From assembly GCA_027922465.2 (NCBI GenBank), contig BQMF02000279.1, positions 186,001 through 250,000 on the forward strand: a stretch of DNA of 64,000 nucleotides, given 5' to 3'. The notes below the pieces were generated by a model, which saw only the letters and a program-made list of their open reading frames with translations, did no database searches and had not been told where the DNA came from. The stretch comes from Turritopsis dohrnii (Eukaryota; Cnidaria; Hydrozoa; Anthoathecata; Oceaniidae). Shown here in pieces: positions 41,565-53,400 of the stretch (its first letter is position 1; each line of letters starts with the position of its first letter). The translations under genes and the position numbers were made by a program.

Positions 41565-44053
41565 ATGGTATCTTTTTCCAAAAAATCCAAAAAAGCTCAA
41601 AAGGCAGACTTGAAGCAAAATCTTAAAAATTCAGGTAAAGAAAATCTTTATAATAATATATAGTAACAAAACGTATAATGTTCTTTAAAGATTTGATTTT
41701 TCTCAGGAAAGAACCATATTACTACAAAAACAGACGACAATTTCAAAGAGGAACTCCTCCAGGCGCATAACGAATGTCGCGTCAAACACAGCGTTCCTAC
41801 AGCGGTCTGGTCTGACAAGCTGGCGAAGAATGCACAGCAATGGGCAGATACGATAGCTAAGAAGGGAAAGCTGCAACACGCACATCCAAATCAACGGAAA
41901 GGCCAAGGGGAAAACATTGCATGTGCAGGAGGTAGGAAAGATTTGCCATTTCATCGATGCGAAGCATGAAAACATTTTTCCTTTACGTGCAATTTCGAAA
42001 CGTCCGAATAATTGAAATCATAGAAATACGTATATTTCTATGTTGAAATATAGTCCACAGCAGCGGTATAACATTTGATTGGCGAGGATTACTTTCACTT
42101 TCAATATTTGTGATTTTGTTTACACCAGGTCAGCCTCTTGGTGGGAAAAAAGCTACCATGATGTGGTACGATGAAATAAAAGATTATGATTTTACATCCA
42201 AACCGATTTATAACCCCAATTGTGGTCACTTCACTCAAGTGGTTTGGGCGGAATCAACGGAGATCGGTGCGGGTATCGCAACATCGAAGAATGGTATGCA
42301 TTTTGTGGTGGCACGGTATTCGCCTGCTGGCAATCAGTTAAACACATTTGAAGAAAATATAAAACCCCCAAGCAACAAAAATGTAAACGATGAAGATGTA
42401 ATTATTCCCACGTCCAAACAAGACGTGTGTGAATCACCCAATTTGGATTTGGGTAAGTAAGTTTAAACGTCTGTGTTGAAATAGAACCTTTTCCATAGAA
42501 TACTTTACGGGGAGAAAGTTTCGCGAGGAAAAAGAAACGCGAAATTATAGGGATTCACTTTCGCGAATGAGTGACTAAATCTATTTCGCGTAAAATAATC
42601 TTTCGCGTTCAACTGGAAAAGTGGATTTCGCGTGGGATAAACTTTCACGAATCCGCATGTCAGTCCTTTTTGCGGGGACTTACTTTCGCGAAAATGACCA
42701 AAAAAACGCGAAATGTCTCCCCCCGTAAAGTAGTAAAACATCAGACGAAAAAATTCTTTTGAAAATTTGTTCTTGAATAAGTCCAGAATGATATCACTGA
42801 AGAAAATTCTATCGAAAAACCCCTTTTTTCTATTACAGATTCTGCAGACAGTATTAATGACAATAAAAACATCAAAGGAGAAGAAGAGGAGGACGCTCCA
42901 CCATCGAATATGCCAACTGAAAATGAAACCAAGCAGGTCGATGAAGACAGCAGATCGTTAGCAAAATTCGAAATGAGAGAGATTTCAGAAGAACTTCAGC
43001 AGCCTTATGGTATGGCAACTTTTCGCGCCTCATTCATTTTTTAAACGTGATCATTTCATCACGCAGCTTATAAGTATGTTGAAAAATCACCTCGATGGAG
43101 TACATTTCTATAGAAATAATACACTATTTCAATGAAAATGCTCTCCATCGCAGTGAATTTTGACTTTACCCACTGCGGTAATATGTAATACGTTCGATCA
43201 CTCTCAATCCTAAGTGAGTCAGGAAATGGCGCTCTGGTGACCCACTTGAAGGAGTCAGGATAGCTCAGTTAAGTGAGTCAGTCTAGACTCATCAAAGTGG
43301 GTATAAGTAAATGCAGGACTCACTAGATTAAGTCACAGAACCTAGACAAATGAGTCAGGCTTGACTCATCATATTGAGTCAAGGCTAATGAACTCAATAA
43401 TGAACTAATGAACCCTGGCAAATCAGAGTCACTCCATCCACAACCCCGACCATACTGACCACCCCTCGCCGATAACTTTCTATTATTCCAACTCTTCACT
43501 CTCTGCTTGTGGTTTTTCTGTTCCTTTTCAATCATCGGGATCACGACTGATCTCGTTTATTCATACAAAAATAACAAGGTTTCAGAACAAGCGATTTTCT
43601 ACTAAAGTCAATTCTTTACAAGTTAGTGTATATGAAATAAGACTGGTAAATACACCTCATTCAATCGGATAGCTAAGAGTGTTAGTGGATTTCCACAGAC
43701 AGAATTTTCGTGCAATCTGATTGGGTCGTCAAAATAATTCCCAGACAAACTGTTTCGATTAGCTTGGGGCTTAGGACTTTTTTTGACCAGTAGTTCCGTA
43801 AGGGAGAGTAGTATTACGGAGATGAATAATATTACGGAGATGAATAAAATTCCAGAAGTTTCTCAGAATTTTTTTTGTTCACATGTAGTTCATTGTACGA
43901 TTGATTGAAGAAAATCTTGCTTTCACTTTAGAACGCAGAACTGTGGAAGTGACAATAAGTACGGTACCGATCAAAGAGGCAGCCTATACACAGAGAAAGA
44001 ACGAATACCTTCACCCAGATCAACAATACCTTGTAGTACACTACCGTTACTAG
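41565..44053 (+). CDS. CAP/SCP-domain protein, GAPR-1 (GLIPR2)-like, with acidic tail
   Basis: Exons 41565-41634, 41707-41931, 42129-42452, 42839-43009 and 43932-44053; every intron is phase 1 and the sum gives 303 residues. The CAP domain shows ELLQAHNECRVKHSVP, LAKNAQQWADTIAKKGKLQH, GQGENIA, MMWYDEIKDYDF and the signature CGHFTQVVWAESTEIGAG, ending in FVVARYSPAGN. There is no signal peptide, so it should be cytosolic or membrane-associated like GAPR-1 rather than secreted. After the CAP fold comes a roughly 120-residue low-complexity acidic extension (KGEEEEDAPPSNMPTEN) not found in ordinary GLIPR2, ending QQYLVVHYRY. The gene converges on the M16 gene; stop codons are about 360 bp apart. 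Confidence 0.9.
42501..42732. mobile_element. MITE with TACTTTACGGGGAGA ends and TTTCGCG repeats
   Basis: TACTTTACGGGGAGA at the left is mirrored by TCTCCCCCCGTAAAGTA at the right with a small length difference. The interior is a run of TTTCGCG / CGCGAAA motifs in both orientations. It lies in CAP intron 42453-42838. Confidence 0.8.
43077..43174 (+). mobile_element. CTATAGAAA-type palindromic MITE, copy G
   Basis: Reads GTTGAAAAATCACC, CGATGGAGTACATTTCTATA, GAAATAATACACTATTTCAA, TGAAAATGCTCTCCATCGCA and ends TTTACCCACTG. It sits in the last intron of the CAP gene. Confidence 0.8.
43215..43381. promoter_or_regulatory. Cluster of five AP-1-like TGAGTCA sites
   Basis: Exact TGAGTCA or its complement TGACTCA occurs at 43215-43221, 43274-43280, 43351-43357, 43362-43368 and 43375-43381, plus near matches (GGAGTCA, TAGACTCATC). 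TGAGTCA is the canonical Jun/Fos element. The block may be an enhancer in the last CAP intron, or a degenerate tandem repeat that happens to contain the motif. Confidence 0.4.
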
Positions 44054-44414
44054 TCTACTCCAGGACGACATGATACAACCAGACAAGTCGGAGAAATTTG
44101 AAACTCTGTTATTTTGAGTGAGCATTAAAAGCATTTCAGCATCCAAGAAGCTTAACGTCTTGTAGTGGGTACCAAACACTCGCCAATGTCATTATTATTA
44201 ATTTATTTTCAGTGCAAAGAAAAAATTCTACAAACAAATATTTGTCTTCTTACGTCAGTTTGGTCATGTTGAAAATTCGTCCTCCAGTGACGTCACAATT
44301 TCAAATTCTACGCCGATACTAAGAGTAAGAATACATGAAGATAGTAGTACTTTCTTCATATAAGAATACACGAAGAGGTCCGTGTTACGAGAGATTGAAT
44401 TAAAACTAAAATGT

Positions 44415-47400
44415 CTACCTCTTAAAATCGGCCACGATCCCATCAAGTTTCGTGGGATGACTACATAGCGCAACCGAGATACTCTCCGGGTCAAACAATT
44501 TTGTGAAATAAGTCTGCCCAACTCGTCGTAAATCGTCTTCTGTAACTTTCGACACTTTTTTGAGTAACACCCTAAAAAAACATCGATTCTTTAAAATGTG
44601 CTTCTAGCTGCCTTTGGTTGCTATGGTGACCGAATCACAAACCTGTTGAAATCTCCATCGATTCCTTTAAATTCAGCAGTTATGTTCTGTGAAGAAAAAG
44701 GGTATCGCCATGCTCACACATACGAAAATAAAAGAAGTTAATTTGCAAAAGAATTAAGGACAGAAGGTACGTACTTGGATAACAGTATCGCTGACAGTCT
44801 GTTCTTTTTCAATCGTCTGGAAAATCGTACCACTAATCGCAGCCTCGATCTGACCACGTTCGAATGGTGTTTCGCCGGAAACAAAATTTTCCTGTAAAAA
44901 GTTTAATCGTTATAGTACCTTATCGGGGAAAAAAAAGTCGGTAAAAAATTTAGTCGGGGAAAATTTTAGTCACCTAAGGAAATTTTAGTCACTTTTCCCC
45001 GACCAATGTTTTATGTAGTCACTTTTCCCCGACTAAATTTTGAAATTAGTCACTTTTCTCTAACTAAATATTTTCAATAAAGAAGAAAATAATCAAAATA
45101 TTACAATAACGTCTGAGTTACTGTATACTTAATCAACCGTGGTTATACTCACGATGATTTTCTTTGCTGTTTCATATGCTTTATAAACATGAGTGGCTTT
45201 TGCAAGAATGAACGTTATGAAGCCACTGGACGGTTGAACAACAATTCTATAGTTGTAAGAATAGCCACAGCCTCGAATCTGTCGCCATAACGGACCCTAC
45301 AACGACAGAGAGACGTTCCCACACAATCTGACTGGAAAGGCAATAGGTTATAGGAAGTTCATTCGTTTACTCAAACAGATATTATATGTTTCATTTGAAG
45401 CAAGTTTTTTTACGAAACTTACGAATTTCTTTTTATAATTTTACATGAACTTTATTTAGAATATTTTTCTCAATAGTTTGTCGTATTGGAAATAACTGAA
45501 ACCTTATATGTAACGTCTCAGAAAACAAACTACACAATTTTTGATAGCTGACAGATTAAACAGTTTCTTGTGCATGGTTGGACTTACTAGACGAATTCCT
45601 CAGGTTTTTTCAATGAATCACTTGTGAACAGTTTTCGTATGAAATAGGGAACGTTTGAACATACCTCAAGTGCACAAAGATACTCGATGAATACTAAAAT
45701 GGCCGGATAATCAGGATGCTGACAGGAGTTCACCCCTGCGCAAGTCTGAACTAAAAATGCTGACTCGACAGAACCAATACCAACTGCTTTCCGCTTCAGT
45801 TGCTTCGATGAAAAGAACGAATCACAAGGCACGTCTTTAACACTGAAGATATGATTGGATAAGTGAATTCTTTGTCAAAATACACGGCAACGACGAGACA
45901 ACCAGTTGTACAATCAACAAACCTGTCTAACGAATACGTCATATTATGAAACAATTTTTCTTTCCATATAACGTGAGGTTGAGGAGGTAGTTTGCCACCG
46001 TTAGCTGCAACGTAAAATCGAAAGTTCTCCTCGCGCAGCAAAATCTTCCGTAAGCTTTCCAAATCATTCAAAACCTGAACAGACAGAACAGCCTTAAAAA
46101 GAACGTCATCGACTCTCTGTCTTCTCGTACGACCCTCTTCCCAAGCCAACATCTTCATTATGCGTTCGGGAGAAAAATACCAACTTGTGACGTCATCGGT
46201 ACATTCGATCAAATAATTTGCTGACCTTTTCAGAAGAAGCGTCCAAACTTTTAACAAGTTCCGTCAGAAAGTTGTACTGGCGAACCATGTTGCAACTGTA
46301 TATATTCGTATCTATAAGAACGACAACAAAATAACAAAAACACGAAACAAAGTAGATATCAAACACGAAACAAAGTAGATATCATCATGAACAACTACAT
46401 CGTGTAAGACAATTTTCATTACAAAATACTGACTCATGATTACCAATGCAGAATACTTTATTACTTTCTTATGTGGCGTTCTATACGTTGCTATGGGCGG
46501 GTTACGTGAGGTGGTAAAAGAACGATGGCGTAAGAAATTAAACCCAAACGAACTAATGGAAATGCTGATGTCATGATGACTCAAGATATGATCTTCGATA
46601 TAGAAGAAACCGGATTCAAAATTAAACAGGAAATAAATTGCGGATGAACGAACCTCAGTATGTAAGAAAAAATTTCATTTTCAAATAAATATTGGATACG
46701 GATTTATCGCGAACAAAGCAGAAACTAATCCTTCTTCTTCTTCTTCTTAAATTTCTCCATTTCATTTCCCGCCAAAGAAATTTCTATTTCCCGCCAAAGA
46801 AATTTTCGGCATGATAAACGGCGATTGATTAGATAAAAAAAAAATGAATGAACATATATAAAAGAATAAATAAATAAATTAGTTTTTGTTTGAAAAAAAA
46901 AAAAAAGAAACCTTTTTCATTTTCAGAACAAAAAATAAACGAGAAGGGGAAAAAAAAAAGTTATATTCAATTCGTGTATTCATATTTTTCGTTTTCATAT
47001 CATCCTATTGTTACTAGAACATAAATATGTACAGGTGGTAGGATTCACACCATAATTAGTTCTTTTACGGAAAAATTGTAATATAATTATAGAGAGAAGA
47101 AAAGAAATCGGGCACCATGTTGATCAGCCAATGAGAAGTTTCAATTTCCAGAACGATATTTTGAAGGGATTGGATTAAAGACAGGAAACAAAAACTCCAT
47201 GCTGGTGAACGGTGTGGCATGAATGAAAGATAAAGTTATTCGTGGCGAAGATTCAAGTACGCAAATTCAAATTCCCTGCTAAAAACTGTGGTGAACCAAA
47301 GGAACAATTTGCAGAAGAAAATGTCTGGCCGAAGTAAGTATTTATAACTTGTTTCACCGTCTAGACTCGAACACACGATACAATGGCGGTACAATGACGA

Positions 47401-50400
47401 TACAATGTTTCCATCCTAGGGCAAACGAGGGATAACTTACTGACATCAGCATTATTGGTTAGTTTGATTGTGGCGTTGGTGTTGCCGCCGGCAGAAAGCT
47501 TTTTCAAGATTGGACGCAAAAGATCAGCGGAGATTGAGAATCAAATCCGGAAACAAGTGGGTGAAGAGATACGTCGCATCCAGGCCGGACTCAATAAAAT
47601 GAAAAGAATTTTCGGAGACGTGAAAACTCTAGAAGACATGGAACAAGTCGTCAGTAGCAACAACAAACGACAGAAAAAACTTTTCGACAACCCGCCATCT
47701 TGACTTACATGACGACAGCCGATACATGAGATTACTATCTGGTTTTCACCTTCTTTCAACTTAAATCACTGAATAAGATGTTTTTAGTAATCGATAACGT
47801 GTCTATGACTGTTGTTCGTGTGACTCGGAGTTTTTTTATCGTGTGACTCGGTCTGGTGCTCTTCTTTCTGTATACGATTATGTATAGCTTTTCAAAAAGA
47901 AAATTTATTGATTCGCGATGCTTTTCTTTAAAAAGGAGAGCTTCTACGTAACAATACTACGGTCTACTCTAAAAGGATGATAGTTCGTTGTTTGTACATA
48001 CAGAAAGAAAAAGGAAAATATACTTCCTTTGCTCAGTTTTCTTACGATAGATTATATTTTAAAAAAGGTACGTGCGTCCACTATAACAGCTCATATTGCC
48101 AGTGAACGATAAAATTTCACGGAGTGAAACAGCGCAAAGTGGATGAGGGTAGCGGCGCAAGATATCATATCGTCAATTTATGAAGACCTGATGGTTTTTA
48201 AAAAAGGATTTTATAGAACTTCAAAGAAAGCTTTCTGCTTTTTTCAGCGAAACTTCACTAACAAACTAAGGTGATAAAATATTTTCGAAAAAAAGAAAAA
48301 AATGTTTCCTACGGTTTATATTGCACAATCTCTTCTTGCTAACTCGCGTTTTCGGTTACAAATCGTCCACTTTCAGTTGGGCAGATGAACATCTTGTGAT
48401 AATCCATTAGCGAAAACATGGCTTTTTTGACTTTTTTTTTAGATATCTCTTCCTTTAAAGGTGTGAAAAGCTGAAAAATTTATAGCGGAACACAAAACAG
48501 CATATTTCGGATAAACAGTGAAAATATTTTTACACCGCAGTCGATGAGCAGATATAAAGGGACACTTTTCTGTTAAGTGTTTCATATAAAAACAACAGTC
48601 TTGATAGAGAGAGAGAGAGAAGATACGTCTGTAATCAAGAACTAAGAAACGACGACGGACGATGAAGGTTTTAGCAGTGTTTTTTCTCATCTGTCTGTCA
48701 AATGTCTTTAGCTATGATCTACCGATGCTGCCTAACAGCTATCGAGAAGTTGGAAAATCTAAAGATAAAATCTCCATCAACAACCTGTTGACACTGATGA
48801 AGACCAAGTCGAATACGAACGACATTTTGCGAGCGCTGGCGTTACGCGGCAAACGACAAGAACAAATAAACGACAGCCGTCACTGCTGTCGCGACATTCA
48901 AATGAATCAACTTGCCGACACGCCGGATACAAAAACAGGTTTAAAAGATGTTGCCGTGCTGCTGAAAGAAATCGAACAATTGAAAGACCGTGTGGAAAAG
49001 CTGCAAGAACAAATTTACCCGTTAACAGATGACTTTCAACTCAGGGAATCGAGAGGCGACAAAACGAAGAAAGCACAGTATGAGAAGAAACCCACCTATT
49101 GGATTGGCGGCAAGAGGTCTGAGAACTAACAACAAGAAGGATCAACAAGAATCCGCCATGCAAACACGGACTTTTTTAATATACTGTGGAGGGTGTGAGA
49201 TTTTTGTATGGAAAATAAAATTCCACACGAGAATTATTTTTAATTTTTATGCCACATTACACCACACTAGTGATAACCGTTTTTTAAACCGACTTCGTGA
49301 AACGGGACAGAACGATAGACCTTTTCATAAATTACATCACCGCAAACATAGCCTCGTTTCTAAGTTGTCGGATTATTACGTGCTTAACCGTAATAAAAGA
49401 ATTTTGTGAAACATTTTTCCATGAGGTGTCGTTTCTCTTCGTAAACGACACAAACGTCATTAATATTCAGTTGGAAAACGAGACGTTGCTTGTTGTGACG
49501 TAATTCATGAACAGGTCTATTCGACTACTCCACAACAACTGTTATTGCAGACCTTTCTACCGCTGACGCAAGGCTCCTGTTGTTTACAGTTGAAGCTACC
49601 ATGTTTAGCGGGGTGTATCTTCTAAGCCAATCACTTTCCACCATTTATCCTATAAATTCCTTACGTTGCTAATAACTTGCAGGTGATGAAAATCAGGACG
49701 AAAAACTACTGTTCCATTAAAATAAAAAAATAAATAAATAAATAAAATAAAAAAACCCTCACGTTTCTGGAAGTTGATATCTTGCAGCAGGATGGATGCA
49801 ACCTTTCTCCCATTCCTCTTGTAACTGATCAATTCATAAAAAAAACCCAAAAAAACACAGATAACAAAAATTATGTCCGTTGATCACTTTCTCGTGATTT
49901 CATGTGAAGTTAACACGAAATGGTGATTTGATGTGAGGTTACAGTAAAATGGTTCCTTACTTGGCAACATCACTGATCATTTTATTGGCCACGATTTTCA
50001 GCCTTTCCAAAGAAAATTGTAAATCAAAGAGAACGGCTTTCGTCCACTCAACACATTTTTCATACTTGTCTAGTTCCACCTTAAAAAAATACAACTACCA
50101 TAAATAAGTCATGTTTTCATAGCATAAAAGATCTGAGGATGGACTCACTTACCTTAAATGAAATGACTAATAAACTTGAATATGAGCCAGGCGAAAAGCG
50201 TCCGCCGAACATGCCGATAGATGCATTCGACTGCAATGTATCAGCAGCCAATTGTTTTACAACGTCTTCATATGGTACCAGCTCTTCAAAGAAAGAATTA
50301 AGAGAGATAATAATTTTAGTCCTTGCGATTACCAACTTGCAGCTAAATAGTTGACTTTGCCTCACGAAGGCCGTGAGCAGTTAGTCGATGGATCCCATTG

Positions 50401-53400
50401 AGTTGAATACGCTCCTCTAAAAAGCGCATCGAAGTGATGTGTCGAGATGCGACACGACTGGGACTCGAACACGGGTCGCACCAGCCTTACTCGAAGACAC
50501 TATAACTACTACACGATCGTTGCACGAATAAAAATTCACAAGAGAAACGAAAGAAAAATCATACTTCCTTCCTTGAGTATCGGCGATTCAAACATGATCT
50601 CTGTGTATAATGGTAAGTACATTTGTAACTCGGCAGGCACAGACGATGTCTCTATCAACACATAAACCTGAAATATTAAGTCCTTGTTACTAAGAAATAT
50701 GGTTTAGTTGGGTCACCCAGTCAATTCTATACACTTTATACATTTTTAACCTACCCCTGAAACCCTATAGTAAGCCTAATGGACAGGCTTAATATCATAT
50801 CCTAGACGTATAACCTTTGATGACTGAATGTCTAGTGTCATGCTTACCATCCAGTGAGTATAAACCAAACCCACCGGGCAAATTGGTTGAAAAATCTCTG
50901 CGGGGAAGAGTACATTTATTTCAGAAAGCCACATAAATATACACACCATTTCAATGGAAATGCACTTCGCCGCAGGGATTTTTGTTTGACAATTTTGCCC
51001 ACTGGGAAAGCAGTACATAACAAGAAGGTAGACACACCTGTGCGAACAGAGAGCTGACGTCATAAAAATAAAATCGACAAGGAAAATCTTCCACTTGAAA
51101 CAGTGGCGCACCAGCTTCCATTGCACCGTTTGTTGGCTTCGCTTTGTTGGAGAAGGTTTTGATAGAAAAGAACGAAATGCTATCAGTGGACGGGATCGGA
51201 AGTGCGCTGACAAGATCTGAAGAAGGCTCATCCTAATAAATGAACGAAAAATCATTGATAGAACTTTAACATTTTCTTAACACAGGCTATGATAAGAGAA
51301 CTTCACGTTTTGAAATCAACTGCCAATATTCGTACTGTAAAAGAGGAATAGAAACGAAGTTGTTGATATTAGTATACGTACGGAGTTCTCGGTAACAGCG
51401 TTATTGAGGATTTCAGCCTTTTCTTTTAAGCCACCTTCCCCCAACCGTTCCACTTGCGTCTGGATCCTCGATTTCTCTTCATCGCCAGATTTCTTCATAA
51501 ACTCTTCACTGGGATCACCGATGATTGCTACAAGTTTTTTATCTATCACATATTCACTCAATAACCCAGTCCAAAAGGTGATGGATTCTTCTTTTAGCTG
51601 CTGCAATCGAGTAATTGAGTTGACGTAATGTTGTAGTTGGTCACGATTTTCAGAGTACAAGAAATCGCCAATAGACAACGAAGCCAGTTGATCGTGAGGT
51701 GAATCTTCAAGCTACAAGCATCAAAGCCTTATTAACTAACTGCAAAACACCAATTACTAAGTTATACTGAACGTTTAGTTCTTACAGCATTCATTTCCTC
51801 AAGTATCTGGCGATGGAGAAGGGTTTTCATACGATCCATATCAAAATCTAGTTCTCCATTTGAAAGCTTTCGCAACACTGCCAAAACCCTATGAAACAGA
51901 TTTCGGTATTATTAGTACAAGTAAATGCGTTCGTTTTAAGAAAATTCCTTATTTCGCATACTTAGCCTTGACTTCAAAAAGCCTTTCTTTCGGTACATTA
52001 TCAGCGAGAATAACGAAAGCTGTTTGTTTGTTTTCCAAAAAATGATAAGATATCTAGAAAGAGGAATAAAATTTACAACAACGCTCATTGAGAGCTTTTA
52101 GGGGAATGTGTCTTTTTTAAGACCGCTTTGGTTTCAGATATCTCTGGTATCACTTATTCAATTTATAACGTACTATCCGATGATTTGTAGCATTTTATAT
52201 TGAGAACGAATTACACGCTTGACTATAATAAAAGCAGGCATGCCTGCTAGAAAGATCCTCTTCATGGAATTCGAGGCTTAAATGTTCCTTCTATCAAACC
52301 GTGAGAATGGAAGTCATTTTCCGCGCAGTTTCTAATAAAATTGTAAATCTTATTTAACTAAGGTGTTTTCATTAATTGTGAACTTATACACACAGATAGG
52401 TTTTTCAGTACAAAAGAGAAAATAATTCACGAACACAAAACATTTGTGGGAATTATCAAAATTTCCACTTCCGCTTTGTCCCTTCAGAGCCTTCCTGCTA
52501 TTTGTCAGTTATGCAAATTTTTCATTTTAGAGAAAGAGCTTCCATTTTATTGACTATTATTGACACTCCATGACTTATACTAACTTGATTTTTTAAACCA
52601 GTGTCTGTAGATAATTTTCGTTGCCTTAGTTGCAGTTAGGACGGGGGCATAACTCATTTCTAGACGTTGATCAGTAAGCTTACATCACCACAAAAGGGCT
52701 CGTCGATTTCTACGAGTTCTTGTTGCAGAGGAGCCACAGGTGTATCCGTCAGGTAGTTGAACAGTAGCTTTAATGCGCAAATCCGGTAAAGATCCTAGAA
52801 AACAGTGCACAGAAGTTTCACTTGATGGGTATCACTGCCTTATAAGCAGATCAGGTGGGGGAAAAAAATAAGAAAACTAAAATTACTAAAACATATGGCC
52901 CTCTCCATCCAAGCAAAACCATTCCAGTAGATTCATCTTCTGTGGCAAACAAAATGTGCTTTTCATCTTCCTGTTTTTCCAGAGGTGGCACCTCAGACAT
53001 CCACGGTCGAACATAAGGAGGGAGCTCACCCTAGAAGGTGGTAATAACAAAACAATATGCTTATGTTCAGAAGAAGAAAGATTTTACTTTTTTGAAGAGT
53101 AACAAACAACATTAATTGTTCTACCTTAATCTTGATTTTCTCTTCAAATGGTTGCATGGCTTGAAAAACATCTTGCGCTTCGATATTACCAGTTATTATC
53201 AAGCAAAGGTTTTCTGGACGATAAAACTCTTTATGATAATTTCTAACCTAGAAAGGTGATAGCATATTTACAAACAAGGCATTCTTACAATTACAAAACA
53301 AGATATAATTCCTGTACAGAAAAAAACAGCCTTGAGAATTTTAACTTTGTTGATTTTGATCACTTCAAATCAGAAATTTTAAATCATATATCTTCATTTA

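Larger units (their letters stand above)
46296..49762. other. M16 intron hosting two opposite-strand genes
   Basis: The 3.5-kb gap between M16 exons 49824-49763 and 46295-46226 contains two small plus-strand genes (47321-47703 and 48662-49129) and a MITE (49315-49521). One short M16 exon should also be here but I could not identify it. The remainder (46.3-47.3 kb and 47.7-48.6 kb) shows CTT and A-rich runs and no recognised coding sequence. Confidence 0.6.

Noticed and set aside
48871..49020. Cys-knot or insulin-like hormone domain in peptide precursor 2
   Set aside because: Only one CC pair is present in this region, with no matching cysteines to form an insulin or knot fold.
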